Positions 23,057-36,312 are shown, counted from the stretch's first letter. The stretch is DNA of 64,000 nucleotides from Cristatella mucedo (GCA_009760855.2 WPIO01000009.1:2147501-2211500); one strand, 5' to 3'. Notes: a model not told the origin generated them from the sequence alone. Numbers and translations: made by a program.

Positions 23057-23172
23057 GCAAGACCCGCAAGATTAAACAACTAGGTGGGGCTAGACCCGCA
23101 AGATTAAACAACTAGGTGGGGCAAGACCCGCAAGATTAAACAACTAGGTGGGGCTAGACCCGCAAGATTAAA
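23057..23172. repeat. 32-bp minisatellite, about 3.6 units
   Basis: The units begin alternately GCAAGACCCGC and GCTAGACCCGC and share AAGATTAAACAACTAGGTGG, so the array is a repeated dimer of two unit types. Confidence 0.9.
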
Positions 23173-23174
23173 GA

Positions 23175-25405
23175 AAAGCTATAGCGCAAAATTACCGCGC
23201 TGCTCACTCGGCGGTTGCTCATCGAGTAAAATTAAGACATGGTTTTGTCGTCGGTGACGGACAAGGAGGCTGTAGAAATAAGGGGGCGGGGCGGCCCAGG
23301 TCGCTGCCGCCTGTAGAGGGAAAGGGGCAGATGCCCTTCTGCCGCTGACCCCGCCACGACCCCTTGAACGTCCTACTGCGCCAAAGGAAAACTGGCGCAG
23401 TAGCGCTTTCTAGAAGTCATAGATGGCGTGGCCACGAATGCGTGACTCAGCTTGGCTGCGGCATGCCTATTTAAGCAAGGCTTTTCTTGCAACATTGTTT
23501 AGATGAAATTAGGCGTGCTCGAATGTGGAGCTGGCGTGCTTGTCTTGTGAAGAGTCGTTTTGGAAGAGACTAACTATATTCCGCGAAGAGGCTACAGGCA
23601 TTTGCTGGCCGAACATATTTAGAGGGCCAGGCTTTGTAGTTTCTGAGTAAAATATATTTGCCTATACATAGTAAGCTGGTTTTTTATAATCGTTCATTTC
23701 GAGTTTCAGCCGGCTTCCATTCAGAGTTGCTGCCGTTGCTCGTGTAAGGCTGCTGGGGTTAAATCATTGCACAGCGTCGTGGCTGCATTTTCAGCATCAT
23801 AGACATATTGCTGCAGTCGACGAGGCAAGCTCTTCTTCGGGCCGTGCTCCTGTTAGCAAGTATTGCTAAGAAAAGCGGAAGATCCCCGAACACTATACCG
23901 AACAATCGCACACTTGCAAGTGTGCAGTATTGCTAGGTATGCTGCTTGGGAAATGGCGTTCCTCGAGGCAGCGTAGGCTGGTAGTAGCAGCGACAGTAGA
24001 AGCACTTTAAGATACCGAGACGAACTCTATCGCGACGAACCGGAAAAAAGCGGTGACGAATTTCCGGACGGTTTTTATTTCGCCACTGCGTTCTCTCTGC
24101 ACCTTATCGCTGGACTTTATCTATAGCAAAAATTAAAACCTCAGGATGTGACATTCGCAGCTCCTACTTATAATAAGGCACGAAGCTCTAGTAACATCCA
24201 CAGTATAGAAGAATAATATTGGGCACCTTATGATCGGCCTGTCTGCCCTGTCTGCCCGTCACCGTCGCCGCTGACTGTGGAGCGCTTGCCTAGTCACACC
24301 GCGAAATCGCCTCGAGAACCAGACATAACTCATGAGGAGGTCAGAAGGTCGACGCTCTGGCGCTCATTTCGCTGCGTGAACTGCCGTCGAAGCGGTGCAA
24401 ACCCACGCGTTCTGCATGTTTGTGCAGCCTTTAAAAAACGGTGCTGAACCTGGAAAACCCGCTCACAAATAATTCGAAGCGCATACTCGCTTCGCTCGTG
24501 ATGTGGATGAAGGTGGGATTGCTTGCCTGCCATCAAAGAGTGGCATGTCATCTGTCGGTCCGCGGCAAGCTTGCCGGGCTACCGACTAGCGAGAAAGAGC
24601 ACGGCCACTATATGCAAGCACGTACCGCATCGTGCGCATACCTTAATGATGTCGACAAAAGCGAGGCGAGGTCAGCGTTACTGGGTCGCGGCTTCACTGT
24701 CGCGCTCCGTCTGCGAACCGTCTCAAGCTCGCCGAGTGCGCTTCAAAAAACCGCATGCAAAGGTGCAGAAATAAATCGATGACAAAACCGAGATGCTATC
24801 CAAAGTGACTGCTGCGTAGTCACAACAAATGCTTTCTAGCGTTCGTCACCGAGGCGATGCTTGCACGACAACACGCGGGTAAAGCGAGAGGGCAGCCCAT
24901 TGGCCGTGCAGCTCCTTAGTTCCTATCCAACCAGCACTGGCCGAACTATGTTGCGTCGCCATCATCCGGTGCTCTCTAGTTGGCAAGTAATGGCGGTCGT
25001 ACCGCAATGCTTGGGCTACTTGCCCAACGACGGCTAAAAATGCGAAGCTGCTTCTTCGCGTGCTTCCTTTTGTTGAATGGTAGTTCCGGTACGACTCGGT
25101 GGTCATGAGTCATGAGTCATGTCCATGGGGTCCAGGACAGCATTCCTCACGAGCGCCGTGATATCCTTCGGGGCGTGTGCGCGCGTGTGTGCGAAAAACG
25201 CGCGAGCGCTTGCGTGCGTGTGTTCGCGCGCGCGCTCGTGTGGTTCGTGTTGCGGTTCTATGCAAATCCGAGCGATGATTCTGTGGCAAACGCATCTCGA
25301 TTGGTTCGGTGAGCACTTAATGAGGAGCCAGCGAAGAATGCAAAAGGATTTTGGCGACAGCAGAAATAACCCGAGAACGACCAAAGACAGTAAGACAGGT
25401 GTTGC
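23175..25405. other. intergenic; possible LTR-like promoter, no gene
   Basis: A TATA-like TATTTAAGCAAGG occurs at about 23468. I could not define LTR ends. Open frames of up to 113 codons at 24.4-24.8 kb and 141 codons at 25.1-25.5 kb overlap other frames and look accidental. Confidence 0.3.
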
Positions 25406-25411
25406 ATACGG

Positions 25412-25424
25412 AGCAGCAGTAGCA

Positions 25425-25480
<56 letters not shown>
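25412..25480. repeat. (CAG)n trinucleotide repeat
   Basis: About 20 GCA/CAG units, pure in the 3' half. It reads as poly-Ala, poly-Gln or poly-Ser on plus, but no real exon is supported around it. Confidence 0.9.
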
Positions 25481-25481
<1 letters not shown>

Positions 25482-25484
25482 TTC

Positions 25485-27200
25485 AATAACCAGCAGTTCA
25501 ATGTAGATGGCTGCCACTACCAGAGCGAAGTGACTGTCGACTGAAGCGACGACGTACTGCGGTGTACACGATGACCGGCAACCCCAGGAGATAGTGACAT
25601 TTCCAATATATCTAGAAGTGATTGGCTGAGATTGAGCGTGAGCTTTGAGCATCGTGTGAGTACTCGGCTATTTTTCTATAGCGAGTCACTTTTAACCTTA
25701 GTACGAGACGATAGATTCACGTACTATTTAATTATGCAGTGCTAATGTACGCTGTGTTTCTATAATAGCGTTCAGAGTGTACACGTTTCAAAGTCTGGGG
25801 CAAGAGTTGAAAAATGAAGGCGAAGAATAGACGTGCTCCTTCACACACTCCTGTCGCTGGAGCACTAGGAGCCCACTTCAAGAGCTCGCAGCAGTCAACC
25901 GATCAGCTACCACAGCTCATTCTTAGACGGACAAGCTAATGTTGAGCATAAGAAGCGCAGTACGCAGACCGCGAAGGAGTAGTTCGTCGCCTCCGAGCGG
26001 TGAGAGCAGAGGGGATCGGCTGCCGCACTCATCCTTAAACGGCGAGCTCCACATCGCTCCGGGGCTGTTCGCGGTTGTTACCGGGGCTGTTAAAGCTTGC
26101 GTGCACGCTCAGCCTACAACCGGCGAACCCAAGCTCCTCTCCAAGAGGACTGGCAGCAGGCGCCCGAACTCGGTAGCGGAGCTGCACCTGGAACCTGGCC
26201 AAGGCAAGGACAGGCGAGGACAGGCAGGGAAGCGGGCGGCTATTCATCGGACAGCGAGCGGCGGTGCGTTTGAATCTAAAGGACGCGTCTGTCGCTGCTC
26301 TGCCGTCAATACTCGATTCGTCGCCGATAGCCGCATGCCTCCCACGCAGATCAGGCCGAACAAGAGACTCCTCGGCTGAGAGCACTCATCATGCGCCCGC
26401 GGATCGGATCGATTGGCGCTCGGCCGATTGTTGTGGCTGCTCGGCGGCGTCGGCGTCCTGCCGTTCGGCGCTCACGCGTGCTCCCTGCGCTATTGAGAGC
26501 GCATCAGACAAGCTAGGCCAAAGAGGCCCCGCTGTAAGCGCCGCCTCGAGCGTGCGCTCGAGATTGTGTACGCATTTCACGAGACGCTGGTCGCCGCGAA
26601 GGCATCTCGCCTACTCACCAGCAACCGATCAAGAAAGCACGACGAGCTGTCGACGGCTCCGCGTAAAACGTTACACAGACAGCATTTCCCGAGAACTCAT
26701 CGTGATTAAGGTCGATGGCTTTCTAGTCAGGCAAGGATGCGTCGGATGCCCTGCAAGTGACAAGTGACGGCGCTGCACTGATCGCCTGTACATGCACGCT
26801 AGTTTTCACACCTGTTCTCACTCTTGCCTGGTGAATCCGTGGCGAACCAAGGGCGTTCCCACTTCGTCTCATCGACTCCTGGTGCATTCGGAACCCCGAA
26901 TAAGACGTGGCTGAAGACTACGACGTATGAAGCAGGCGGGAAGAACATGTATATGTAAACAAGCATGACTCCGGAGCAATCTCAAGGCCAAGACTCTTGC
27001 TTGTCGGCCATTCATGTTATATCGCACACGAGGTTCCCTACAATCATCCATGGGCCGCTGTCCATGCGTATCTACAGTTTAAACGCATCAAGCACGCATA
27101 GCATAAAACTGATCGAAAATTGGAATGGCTTGCACACAGCCAGCTGAAAATCACACACGCGTGCACACCGACTCACAGGCGGACGAACGCACGGACGTAT
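25485..27200. other. intergenic with GC-rich patch, no gene seen
   Basis: CpG-rich sequence lies at about 25.95-26.65 kb. Overlapping frames of 116-167 codons there have arginine, alanine and serine-rich compositions expected by chance in GC-rich DNA. No protein family was recognised. Confidence 0.35.
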
Positions 27201-27205
27201 GCGCT

Positions 27206-27207
<2 letters not shown>

Positions 27208-27240
<33 letters not shown>

Positions 27241-27261
27241 ACACACACACTCACATACATG

Positions 27262-27326
<65 letters not shown>

Positions 27327-27332
27327 ACACCT
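27208..27332. repeat. (CA)n microsatellite
   Basis: Long CA runs with GTACA, TCACATACATG and ATACA interruptions. Confidence 0.95.
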
Positions 27333-27547
27333 ATCACTTGCACACAAGTGACAAAGCGCTATTACAAGCCAGTGAACTATTACTGAAAAGTTGAAATTCG
27401 TCGATTTTTCCTTTAATTTCACACCACCATACCTCGCTACAATTCTCTTTTCAATTCAACGGTATAATTCTCCACGATTGTATTGTACTTAAGTTCTTGG
27501 TTTCATCGCTCGCTGTGCAAACTGACTGAGAGAAAGTCATGATATAA

Positions 27548-27715
27548 ATATATAATTTATTTGTAGTGTTCTAAGAGAACCTAATCTTCATTCAGGCGTT
27601 TCACTTATGCCACGGGTTCGAGACAACGATCTCAGTAATCAAATACCATCATTCACCTTGAGTTAGGTTGGGGTGAGCACCTAAACCACTGGGCCAGACA
27701 TCGCGCAGCATCAGC
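27548..27715 (-). mobile_element. SINE A, diverged copy
   Basis: The order of reversed tail (TAGTGTTCTAAGAGAACC), CACTTATGCCACGGGTTCG and tRNA-like head (GTGAGCACCTAAACCACTGG) matches SINE A. It has an extra internal stretch, as in the 5.4-kb copy. Confidence 0.55.
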
Positions 27716-27719
27716 AGCA

Positions 27720-28095
27720 GCGTTTGACTCGGTAAAGCTTCTCATCGCTGCAAGCGTAATCGAAGGTCGAGGTCAGTTGTGTTGCATTGAAATCAGCCGA
27801 AACCTGGCTTGTATATCTGACGATGTTGATAGTGTGAAGAGCCTCACGCCTTGGGGAGGTAATTAAAGAGCTTGTGCGCAGCTAAATTGTCAATGAATTG
27901 TCCCATCGCTTTTATGTAGGCCAAGTCAGTGTTCTTGCCAGCTATGAAATAAAAACTAGAACAACTTCTGAGATAATGAGGAGGCTGAATATGCACGTTT
28001 ATTCTATATTATATATTCATATCCTTACTACCGATTGATACCTTGCCTATATCGGCATATAATATAAATAAATATATATGTATATATGTATAGAT
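27720..28095. other. intergenic, no gene seen
   Basis: Nothing was recognised. Confidence 0.4.
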
Positions 28096-28099
28096 GCAC

Positions 28100-28695
<596 letters not shown>

Positions 28696-28699
28696 ATTC

Positions 28700-31600
28700 C
28701 TAGCATTGCCTCGAACCGCTCAGCACGTTTTTGCTCAAGCGTAACTGTAAATCTATATAACTTAGTGGTCATTAGGCCTGCTATAACTCCGGCGGCCCAA
28801 CTTGACGCTTGTCTTTGGAATTCTCACTCAATGTGCAATAAACCGTTATTAATAAGCAAACTTATTTCTTAAAAAGGTCTCAAACTGCTCGCCTTGACTG
28901 AAACTTGGCTAAAATCGGTAAGCTGCCGACAATTAAAGACGTAACCCCGACTGGTTTCTCCTTCTTTCACACCCCTACACCAATCAAAACTGGAGGCGGA
29001 GACGCTATTATTGCACGTTCGGACTTCGACTTTAAGCCGTTTAAAGTACCCTCGAAGCAGTCTTTCGAATCTATTGCCTTGACTTCACCCGACAACAAGC
29101 TACTAATGGAAGCAGTAGTCTATCACCCACCAGGTACCCTGTCTTCCCTTATCTCAGATTTCTCAGATCTCATTTCGATTCTGTGTGAAAGAAATCGATC
29201 TTTCCTCATCATGGGTGATTTCAAAATTCATTTGATAACTTATCTGACGTCTTAAGCACTAAATTTTGAGCACTGACTGACTAATCGTCTCTTGTGGCTC
29301 ATGTGCATAGGCCTATTCACATCAGGGATCATCACTCACTCGACCACATATTCTCATGCAACTGCCCTTTATCATCACCAATTAATCCCAAATTCTGCTT
29401 ATCTGACCATATGCAGATCGCGTCTTTAGCTTCTTTGTCAACAAGATAGACAAGATCAGGGAGTCCATCCCTTCGATGACAACATACCCGCTAGAACACT
29501 GTTCCCCAATTCCTGGCTGCACCTCAATGTCTTCATTTAAGAAGGTTACTAGTGATCTCATCCTGAAGTTCATATCCCAATCAAAAAAGACAACAAATCT
29601 TCTGGACCCTATTCCCACTGTCCTGCCCCTACTTTGCATTGATATGCTGCTTCCATGCATAACTAACATCATCAATATGTCATTAGCCTCAGGCCATGTC
29701 CCAGCACCTTTAAAAAAGGCTGTAGTCAGGCCACAAATACAGAAAGCAACACTAGACCAAGAGAAATTGAGCAACTTCCGCCCAGTCTCCCTCCTACCTC
29801 TCTGATCAAAGAGACTAACGAGTCGTGGCAGGTCAGCTGAACTCATATATTGAAACTTCAAACCTTGTTAGTAAGTTCCAGTCTGGTTTTAGAGCTAATC
29901 ACTCTTCAGAGTCAGCATTGCTTTGGATGTATAACGACCTACTCAGGTTAGGCAGACTTAGGTAGAGACTCGCTGCTTGTCTTGCTCTATCTTTCGGCAG
30001 CTTTTGATGCTATGGATCCCCAAGTCCTTCTTGAGCGCCACTCATCTCACCTGGGCATCACTGGCAGTGCATTGCAATGGTTTCAATTCCTATCTCAGCG
30101 GGAGACTCCAGAGTATTCATGTGAATGGCCAACGATCATCTAAGGAGCCACTGAAGCATGGGGTATTTCGGGGGTCTGTGCTTGGTTTCGTTCTTTTCAC
30201 GGTTTATAACCTCCCTCTTGTCGATGAGAGTTCCAGGCAGAAATAGGCTTTATAATAATAATAATAATAATAATAATGCACTTGATAAAGCGCCATCAGA
30301 GAACTCAATCTTTTTCTAGGTGCTTTACATTTGCTCCAAAGGGAAATGCAATTGAATGGTGAGTAAAATCATGCTTGATAAACAAATAGAATGAATAACA
30401 TGGTTAGGGGTGACATGCACAGGGTCAGCATGCAAATGTGGTTAGTGGCAGCATGCACAATGGCAGCACGAATAAGCACATGAAGGACGAATCGCAGGGG
30501 CCCACTAAATGCTGTCCTAAATAGGTGTGTTTTTAAGTTCTTTTTAAATGTGGTCAGGTCAGGGGATGTTCTGACCGCAAGTCGGGAGGGAGTTCCAGGC
30601 TTTGGGAGCATACGAACTAAATGCACGGTCTCCAAAGGATTTGAGGTTTGTACGGGGTATTTGTAGACTGTTGGATTCCGAAAAGCAGGTGGTATGCTGT
30701 TTGGCCTGATGGGGGAGTAGATCTGAGAGATAAGCTGGAGCCAAAGATTGAAGTGACCTAAAATAAGCGACAAAACCTTGAAGTCAATCCGTTGCTTGAC
30801 TGGTAGCCAGTGCAGGTCGGCGAGAAGTGGTGTGATGTGGCAACTGCGACGCTCACGACAGACAAGCCTAGCTGCAGAGTTTTGCACCAGCTGCAATCGC
30901 CTGATCGGACATGCCGGTAGGCCAGTAAGCAGTGAAGTGCAGAAGTCGAGACGGGATGTCACGAATACATGGACCAACTTGGACGTGGTATCCTTATCTA
31001 AACAAGCCCGAATTTCAACAATGTTATTTAGCTGAAAGTAGGCAGATTTGACTGTGGAGCTGATGTGGTCGTCTAACGAGAGGTCACTTTGGAACATGAC
31101 ACCTAGATTTCGAGCTGATTCAACGGGAGATATGCTGGCACAGCCAATTTTGAGCTTCAGCCTTTCCAATTTCTGAACCACACCTGGTTTGCCCATAGCC
31201 AGTAATTTGGTTTTATTATCATTCAATTTAGGAAAATTTGCTACCATCCATGTACGGATTTTCCCATCAATACATGCAGTAAGAGAATTGAGAGAATTCA
31301 AAGTCCCGGAGGGCTGTGAGGAATCAAAACAAAGATACAACTTAGTGTCATCCGCATAAAAGTGAAAGCCTAGATTGTGCTTGGCAATCACATCGGCAAG
31401 AGGGAGAGTATAAACCATGGAAAGAACCGGACCTAGCACGGAGCCCTGAGGTAACCCATATTTCAGAGGTACCTCGGATGATCTTTGTCCATTCACGTCA
31501 ATACTCTGGAGTCCGCCACTGAGATAGGACCTGAACCATTGCAGAGCAGTGCCAGTGATACCCTGGTGAGATGAGAGGTGCTCTAGAAGAACTTTGTGAT

Positions 31601-32885
31601 CGATAGTATCAAAAGCTGCCGAAAGATCGAGCAAAACAAGCAGAGACACTCTACCCATGTCTGCATTCCTAAGTAGGTCGTTGTACACCATAAGCCATGC
31701 TTACTCTAGGGAGTGATTAGCTCTAAAGCCAGACTGGAACTTACTAGCAAGGTGTGAAGTTTCGATATATGAATTCAGCTGGTCCGCCCCGACCCATTCC
31801 AGTGTCTTAGGTAGGAATGGTAGAAGGGAGACTGGGTGGTAGGCTTTCACTTCTATGCGGATGAAACTCAGTTGTACATCTGCTCTAAACTCCCTTGCTG
31901 CATGTATTGATGACATCTACACATGGGTGACAGCAAACTTTCCTAAATTGAATGATAATAAAACCAACTTACTGGCTATGGGCAAACCAAGTGGGATTCA
32001 GAAATTGGAAAGGCTGACGCTCAAATGAGCTCCGCCAGCACATTTGTTGAATCTGCACGAAATCTAGGTGTCACGTTCCAAAGTGACCTTCGCTAGACAA
32101 CCACATCAAGTCCACAGTCACGTCTGCCTAATGTTACCTACATAACTGCTAATTTGGGCTTGTTTAGACAGGGAAACCACATCTAAATTGGTCCACACAC
32201 TTGTGACATCTCTTCTCGACTTCGATAACTCACAGCTTGCTGGCCTACCGGCCTGTGCACTCAGGCGCTTACAGCTGGTGCAAAGTTTTTCAGCTAGGCT
32301 TGTCTATCGTGAGCGTCGCAGTTGCCACATCACACCACTTCTCGCCGACCTGCACTGGCTCCCAGTCAAGCAACGCATAGACTTCATGGTTTTGTCACTC
32401 ACTTTTAGGTCCCTTCATTCTTTTGCTCCAGCCTGCCTATCAGATCTACTGCCCCACCAGGCTAAGCATCGTTTCCTCTGCTTTTCGAAATCTAATTGTT
32501 TACCTCCTGCAAACTTCAATCCTTTGGACACCGTACTCGTATGCTCCCAAAGCCTGGAACTCACGCCCGACTTGCGTCATGGCATCCCCTGACTTAACCA
32601 CATCTAGAAAGAAACTAAAAGCGCATCTGCTTATGACAGCAATTAGTGGGTCCCTATGATTCAGCCTTTACGTGCTTATGCGTGCTGACACTGTGCATGC
32701 TGCCACTAACCATACTTTCATGCTGACCCTGTGCACGTCACCTCTAATCATGTTATTATCGTTGTTTATTGAGCATGCTACCACTAATCATTCGATCGTG
32801 CTTCCATTGCAGCAGATATAAAGTGCCTAGAAAGAGATTTGAGTTCGCTGAGGTTGCTATATCGAATATATTATTATTATTATTC
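28700..32885 (+). mobile_element. L2-like LINE, near full-length ORF2, split by nested LINE
   Basis: The element occupies 28.7-30.25 kb and resumes at 31.84 kb after the nested insertion. In order it encodes an endonuclease domain of the AP type, with ALTETWL near 28.9 kb and GDFKIHL near 29.22 kb. A reverse transcriptase N-terminal part follows at 29.46-29.81 kb (LLDPIPT, LPCITNIINMSLASG, NFRPVSLLPL), then SYLSGRLQSIHVNG and GSVLG...LFTVYNLPL at about 30.09-30.22 kb. After the gap come the FHFYADETQLY catalytic motif (YADD has become YADE) at about 31.85 kb, the QRIDF C-terminal region to 32.66 kb, the 3' UTR and an (ATT)n tail. Several frameshifts and stops show it is dead. Known L2/CR1 LINEs have this order. 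Confidence 0.85.
30252..31839 (-). mobile_element. L2-like LINE, young nested insertion
   Basis: This 1.6-kb 5'-truncated copy starts inside the reverse transcriptase (HPVSLLPFLPKTLEW on minus) and ends in (ATT)n at 30252. It is open for 440 codons (31691 to 30369). Those codons contain LLVLLDLSAAFDTIDH, GLPQGSVLGPVLSMVYTLPL, FHFYADDTKLYL with the intact YADD active site, and the C-terminal HITPLLADLHWLPVKQRI block. A stop near 31700 and a frameshift near 30.75 kb break it. TAGGCTTT occurs at both junctions (30244-30251 and 31840-31847) and fits a target-site duplication. Confidence 0.9.
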
Positions 32886-33365
32886 TCATTAAGCATTGAG
32901 TGAGTAGCTATGCTTGTCTGTCGTGAGGGCAAACTATCAAGTGCTCCCAAGTTCCCATCAACTTGCTGCGGTCACCAACTAAGCAGCTTATTTACGCAAC
33001 GATAACTACTCACATTCTGCCGACTTTGTTGGTTCCGAGAACGCAGATCGCACGCGAGCAAAGCACTGCACGCAGCTCTCGGCTGACAGTGATCGTGCTT
33101 CCGCACGGATCCGGAAGGAGGCTTTGGAAAAGTTTCCGTACTGACGAGATGTTAAGTGACGCCAGCGAAGATAATAACGACACCTACTGTATAGCTGTGC
33201 GCTCGCGCGCGCTAGTTGCACCACGACCACGAATGCCGAGGGTTTTTGACGATTTTCACTCGAGGCAATCACTGCAATCATTCACTGATGGAATGGAGAG
33301 GCCTAGAGAGTTTAGGCGAACTAAGGTGCACTTCTACACAGGTCGTCATGTGTGGACAATAAATT
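32886..33365. other. intergenic, no gene seen
   Basis: An open frame of 134 codons at 32.96-33.37 kb has no recognisable family and overlaps a minus frame. Confidence 0.35.
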
Positions 33366-33369
33366 AGCT

Positions 33370-33520
33370 GTTTTATTCTTCCGTTGGCGACAGAAGCTTT
33401 AGCCCTGCAGGTCCTAGGCTGTGGAAATCGCTTCGACGATTCCTAGGCAGCGACAACTACTCTCCTGCTGCCGACTATGGCCCATCCTTTCCAGCCGTCC
33501 CGAGCTGCGAGGTCCGCGCG
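33370..33520 (+). mobile_element. second LINE family, ORF2 C-terminal fragment
   Basis: The plus strand reads VGDRSFSPAGPRLWKSLRRF. This resembles the GDRAF...APRLWNSLP block near the ORF2 end of CR1/L2-group LINEs but differs from the main family. The DNA (ACTACTCTCCTGCTGCCGAC) matches copies at 40.5, 57.2 and 60.3 kb. Confidence 0.5.
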
Positions 33521-33825
33521 ATACCCATTACGTCAATTGCCTCGTAATCGAGCCGCGAGCTCGTCTTGAGGCTCTGAAGCCTCGCGACAGGCGCGCTGGC
33601 AGCAAGGCAAGTACGAGGGCTGGGGAAAAGGCTCGGGTCGTGCGTCATCCGTCTCATTTGTTGAGCCAGGCGGCTGGCAGTTGCGCCTGATGCCCGAGAG
33701 TCGCATTTAGATTCGCACGCAGTACTATCGGATAGCTGAAGCCAGTAGACGACCAAGGTATGAGCAGATTTAGAATCAGACGTGAGATACGAGAGTCAAA
33801 ACGGAAATTGCGGTGAGGGGTGTAA

Positions 33826-34032
33826 TTAAATACAAGGAGTGAGGGAGGGAAGAAGAGAGGGAAGGAGAGGAGTACAAGGGGAGAAGGGAGGGAAGGAGAG
33901 GAGTACAAGGGGAGAAGGGAGGGGGAAAAGGGAGGGGTAGAGAGGGCAGGAGGAAGGGAGAGGGAGAGAGAGAGAGACGAAAGGGAAGGAGAGGAAAGGA
34001 GATGAGAAGAGACGATGAGACAGAGAGAAAAA
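33826..34032. repeat. purine-rich GGGA/GGAGA tract
   Basis: The tract is almost purely purine on plus. A 31- to 32-base block containing GGAGAGGAGTACAAGGGG is repeated twice (33862 and 33893 areas). Confidence 0.8.
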
Positions 34033-34081
34033 ACTAGGCTGACAGGAAAATATGCAGAGGGTGAAAGAGATACGGATACAG

Positions 34082-34082
<1 letters not shown>

Positions 34083-34158
<76 letters not shown>

Positions 34159-34402
34159 GAGAGAGAGAGAGAACGAGCTGCCGGGTAAGAGCTGCTGCGG
34201 CAACAACGTGCTGCAGCAGCTCACGGCCACCGTGGTCGGCTGGGGCGAGTGGAAAGGTTCCCATGTTGCCGTGGCGCCCCAGATCAAGGTAGAGAATGAG
34301 AGAAGGAGAGAGGGAGAGAGAGAGAGAGGGAGGGAGAGAGAGAGAGAGAGGGAGAGAGAGGAGAGGAGAGGAGAGAGCGAGAGAGGAGAGAGCGAGAGCG
34401 AA
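34083..34402. repeat. (CA)n and (GA)n microsatellites
   Basis: (CA)n covers 34083-34152. GA-rich repeats lie at about 34158-34171 and 34296-34402. The non-repetitive stretch between them (34173-34290) shows no supported gene. Confidence 0.9.
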
Positions 34403-34429
34403 GGTAGAGACGCTCAGTGCAATAATGAG

Positions 34430-35915
34430 AATAATAATAATATTAGTTATAACACATTTGATAAAGAGCCCTCCGAGAACTAAATCTCTTTCTAGGCACT
34501 TTACAATTGCTGCAATGGAAGCACGATCGAATGGTTAGTGGTAACATGCTCAACAAACAACAAGAATAACATGGTTAGGGGCGACGTGCACAGGGGGTCA
34601 GCATACAAGTGTGGTTAGTGGCAGCATGCAGCAGTATCAGCACGCATAAGCACATAAAGGACGAACCATAGAGACCCAATAAATGCTACCATAAATAGAT
34701 GCAGTTTTAGTTTCTTTTTAAATTCGGACAAATCAGGAGATGTCGTGACGCAGGTCGGCGGGAGTGAGCTCCAGGCTTTGGGGGCATACGAATCAAAGGC
34801 ATGGTCTCCAAAGAATTTGAGATTTGTACGAGGTATGGGTAAACAGTTAGAATCCGAAAAGCGTAGTACGATGCTTAGCCTGGTGGGGCAGTTGATCTGA
34901 TAGGTAGGCTGGAGCAAAAGAATGAAGGGACCTAAAAGTGAGTGACAAAACCTTGAAGTCGATGCGTTTCTTGACGGGGAGCCAATGCAGGTCGGCAAGA
35001 AGTGGTGCGATGTGGCAACCACGATGCTCACGACAAACAAGCCTAGCTGCAGAGTTTTGCATAAGCTGTAGGCGCCTGATTGCACTGGCCGGTAGGCCAG
35101 CAAGCTGCGAATTGCAGAAGTCAAGACGGGATGTCACAAAGGCATGGACCAATTTAGATGCGGTATTTCTGTCTAAACAAGCCAAATTCTAGCAATGTTA
35201 TGTAACTGAAATTAGGTACACTTGACTGAGGAGCCGATGTGGTCGTCTCATGTAAGGTCACTTTTGAACATGACACCTAGATTTCGTGCAGATTCAATGG
35301 AAGATTTGCTGGCAGAGCTGATTTTGAGCGTCAGCCTTTTCAATTGCTGAATCACACTCATAAAATTATATAAATATAATTCACTTATATAGCGCCCCAA
35401 GAGAACTTAATCTCTATTCAGGCGCTTCACATATGCCTCGGGACTCGAGTCCACGACCTCAGTCAGACCTTGGTCGGAGCTAGCACCCTAACCACTGGAC
35501 CAAACCAGCTCGGCGAATTTGGTTTGCCCATAACCAATAAGTTGATTTTATTATCATTCAATTTAAGAAAGTTTGCTGCCATCCATGTGCGGATGTCGTC
35601 AATACATGCAGCAAGGAAGTGGAGAGAATTCAACGGGCTGGAGAGCTGGAAGGGATCAAAGCAAAGGTGCAACTGAGTGTCGTACGCATACAAGTGAAAG
35701 CCCTGATTGTGCTTGGCAATCACATCGGCAAGAGGGAGATTATAAACCGTGAAAAGAACTGGACCAAGCACGGAGCCCTGATGTACCCCATATTTCAAGG
35801 GTTCCTCGGATGATCTTTGTCGAGTCCATGTACATGAACTAAAGACATGATCTCCAAAGGATTTGAGGTTTGTACAAGGTATGGCCTAACAGTTAGATTC
35901 CGAGAAGTGGGTCTT
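34430..35915 (-). mobile_element. L2-like LINE, minus strand, split by SINE A
   Basis: The minus strand carries the 3' tail and 3' UTR at 34.43-34.68 kb, then the ORF2 C-terminus with NCLPIPRTNLKFFGDHAFDS and VHAFVTSRLDFCNSQLAGLP. The latter lies upstream of the RRLQLMQNSAARLVCREH block. After SINE A the copy resumes in the reverse transcriptase with FLKLNDNKINLLVMGKP, and GVHQGSVLGPVLFTVYNLPL lies near 35.78 kb. YADD is changed to YAYD at about 35.69 kb. A short duplicated C-terminal block follows at 35.82-35.915 kb, showing a rearranged end. Confidence 0.8.
35361..35514 (-). mobile_element. SINE A inserted in a LINE
   Basis: The reversed tail TAGCGCCCCAAGAGAACTTA, CATATGCCTCGGGACTCGAG, and the tRNA-like head ending CCAAACCAGCTCGGC are present. 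LINE ORF2 sequence flanks both sides, so SINE A was active after this LINE landed. Confidence 0.8.
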
Positions 35916-36235
35916 TCAGCGAATGCACAAGCGAGCATGCATGCACTGAAAGACTTCACAAGGCACACTGCAACTTAGCTCCTTCATATGTTGTTGAGCT
36001 ACAGCGAAAGTTCCAGCCTTGTTGAGCCCTGTTAGAATTACGAAGCGGCAGAAAAAAACTTGACATTTGCCAGTGATGGCAGCAGGATTGAACTTGCCTG
36101 ATTCAACGCGCGTATCTATTGTGACAGAAGTTTGTATCTATTGTGATAGAAGTTCAAGCTAAAGGAGCTGGCCTGTCTGTTTCAGCCAAGTGACTTGCTG
36201 ATGACACGGAAGTCTGAAAAGTCATGGGTAGGGAG
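35916..36235. other. intergenic, no gene seen
   Basis: Nothing was recognised. Confidence 0.4.
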
Positions 36236-36312
36236 GACTATGCAAAGTGCCTAGAAAGAGATTGAGATCTCCGAGGGCGCTTTAACAAGCGTGCTATTAT
36301 CGTGTTATTATG
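36236..36312 (+). mobile_element. L2-like LINE 3' tail fragment
   Basis: AAAGTGCCTAGAAAGAGATT, GAGATCTCCGAGGGCGCTTT, then ATTATCGTGTTATTATG. Confidence 0.65.

Noticed and set aside
23430-23760. Possible solo LTR with a TATA-like TATTTAAGC
   Set aside because: No matching TG...CA ends, target duplication or second copy could be found by eye.
25119-25544. Frame with a poly-Ala run over (CAG)n
   Set aside because: The repeat gives long runs in all frames on both strands. The flanks are not protein-like.
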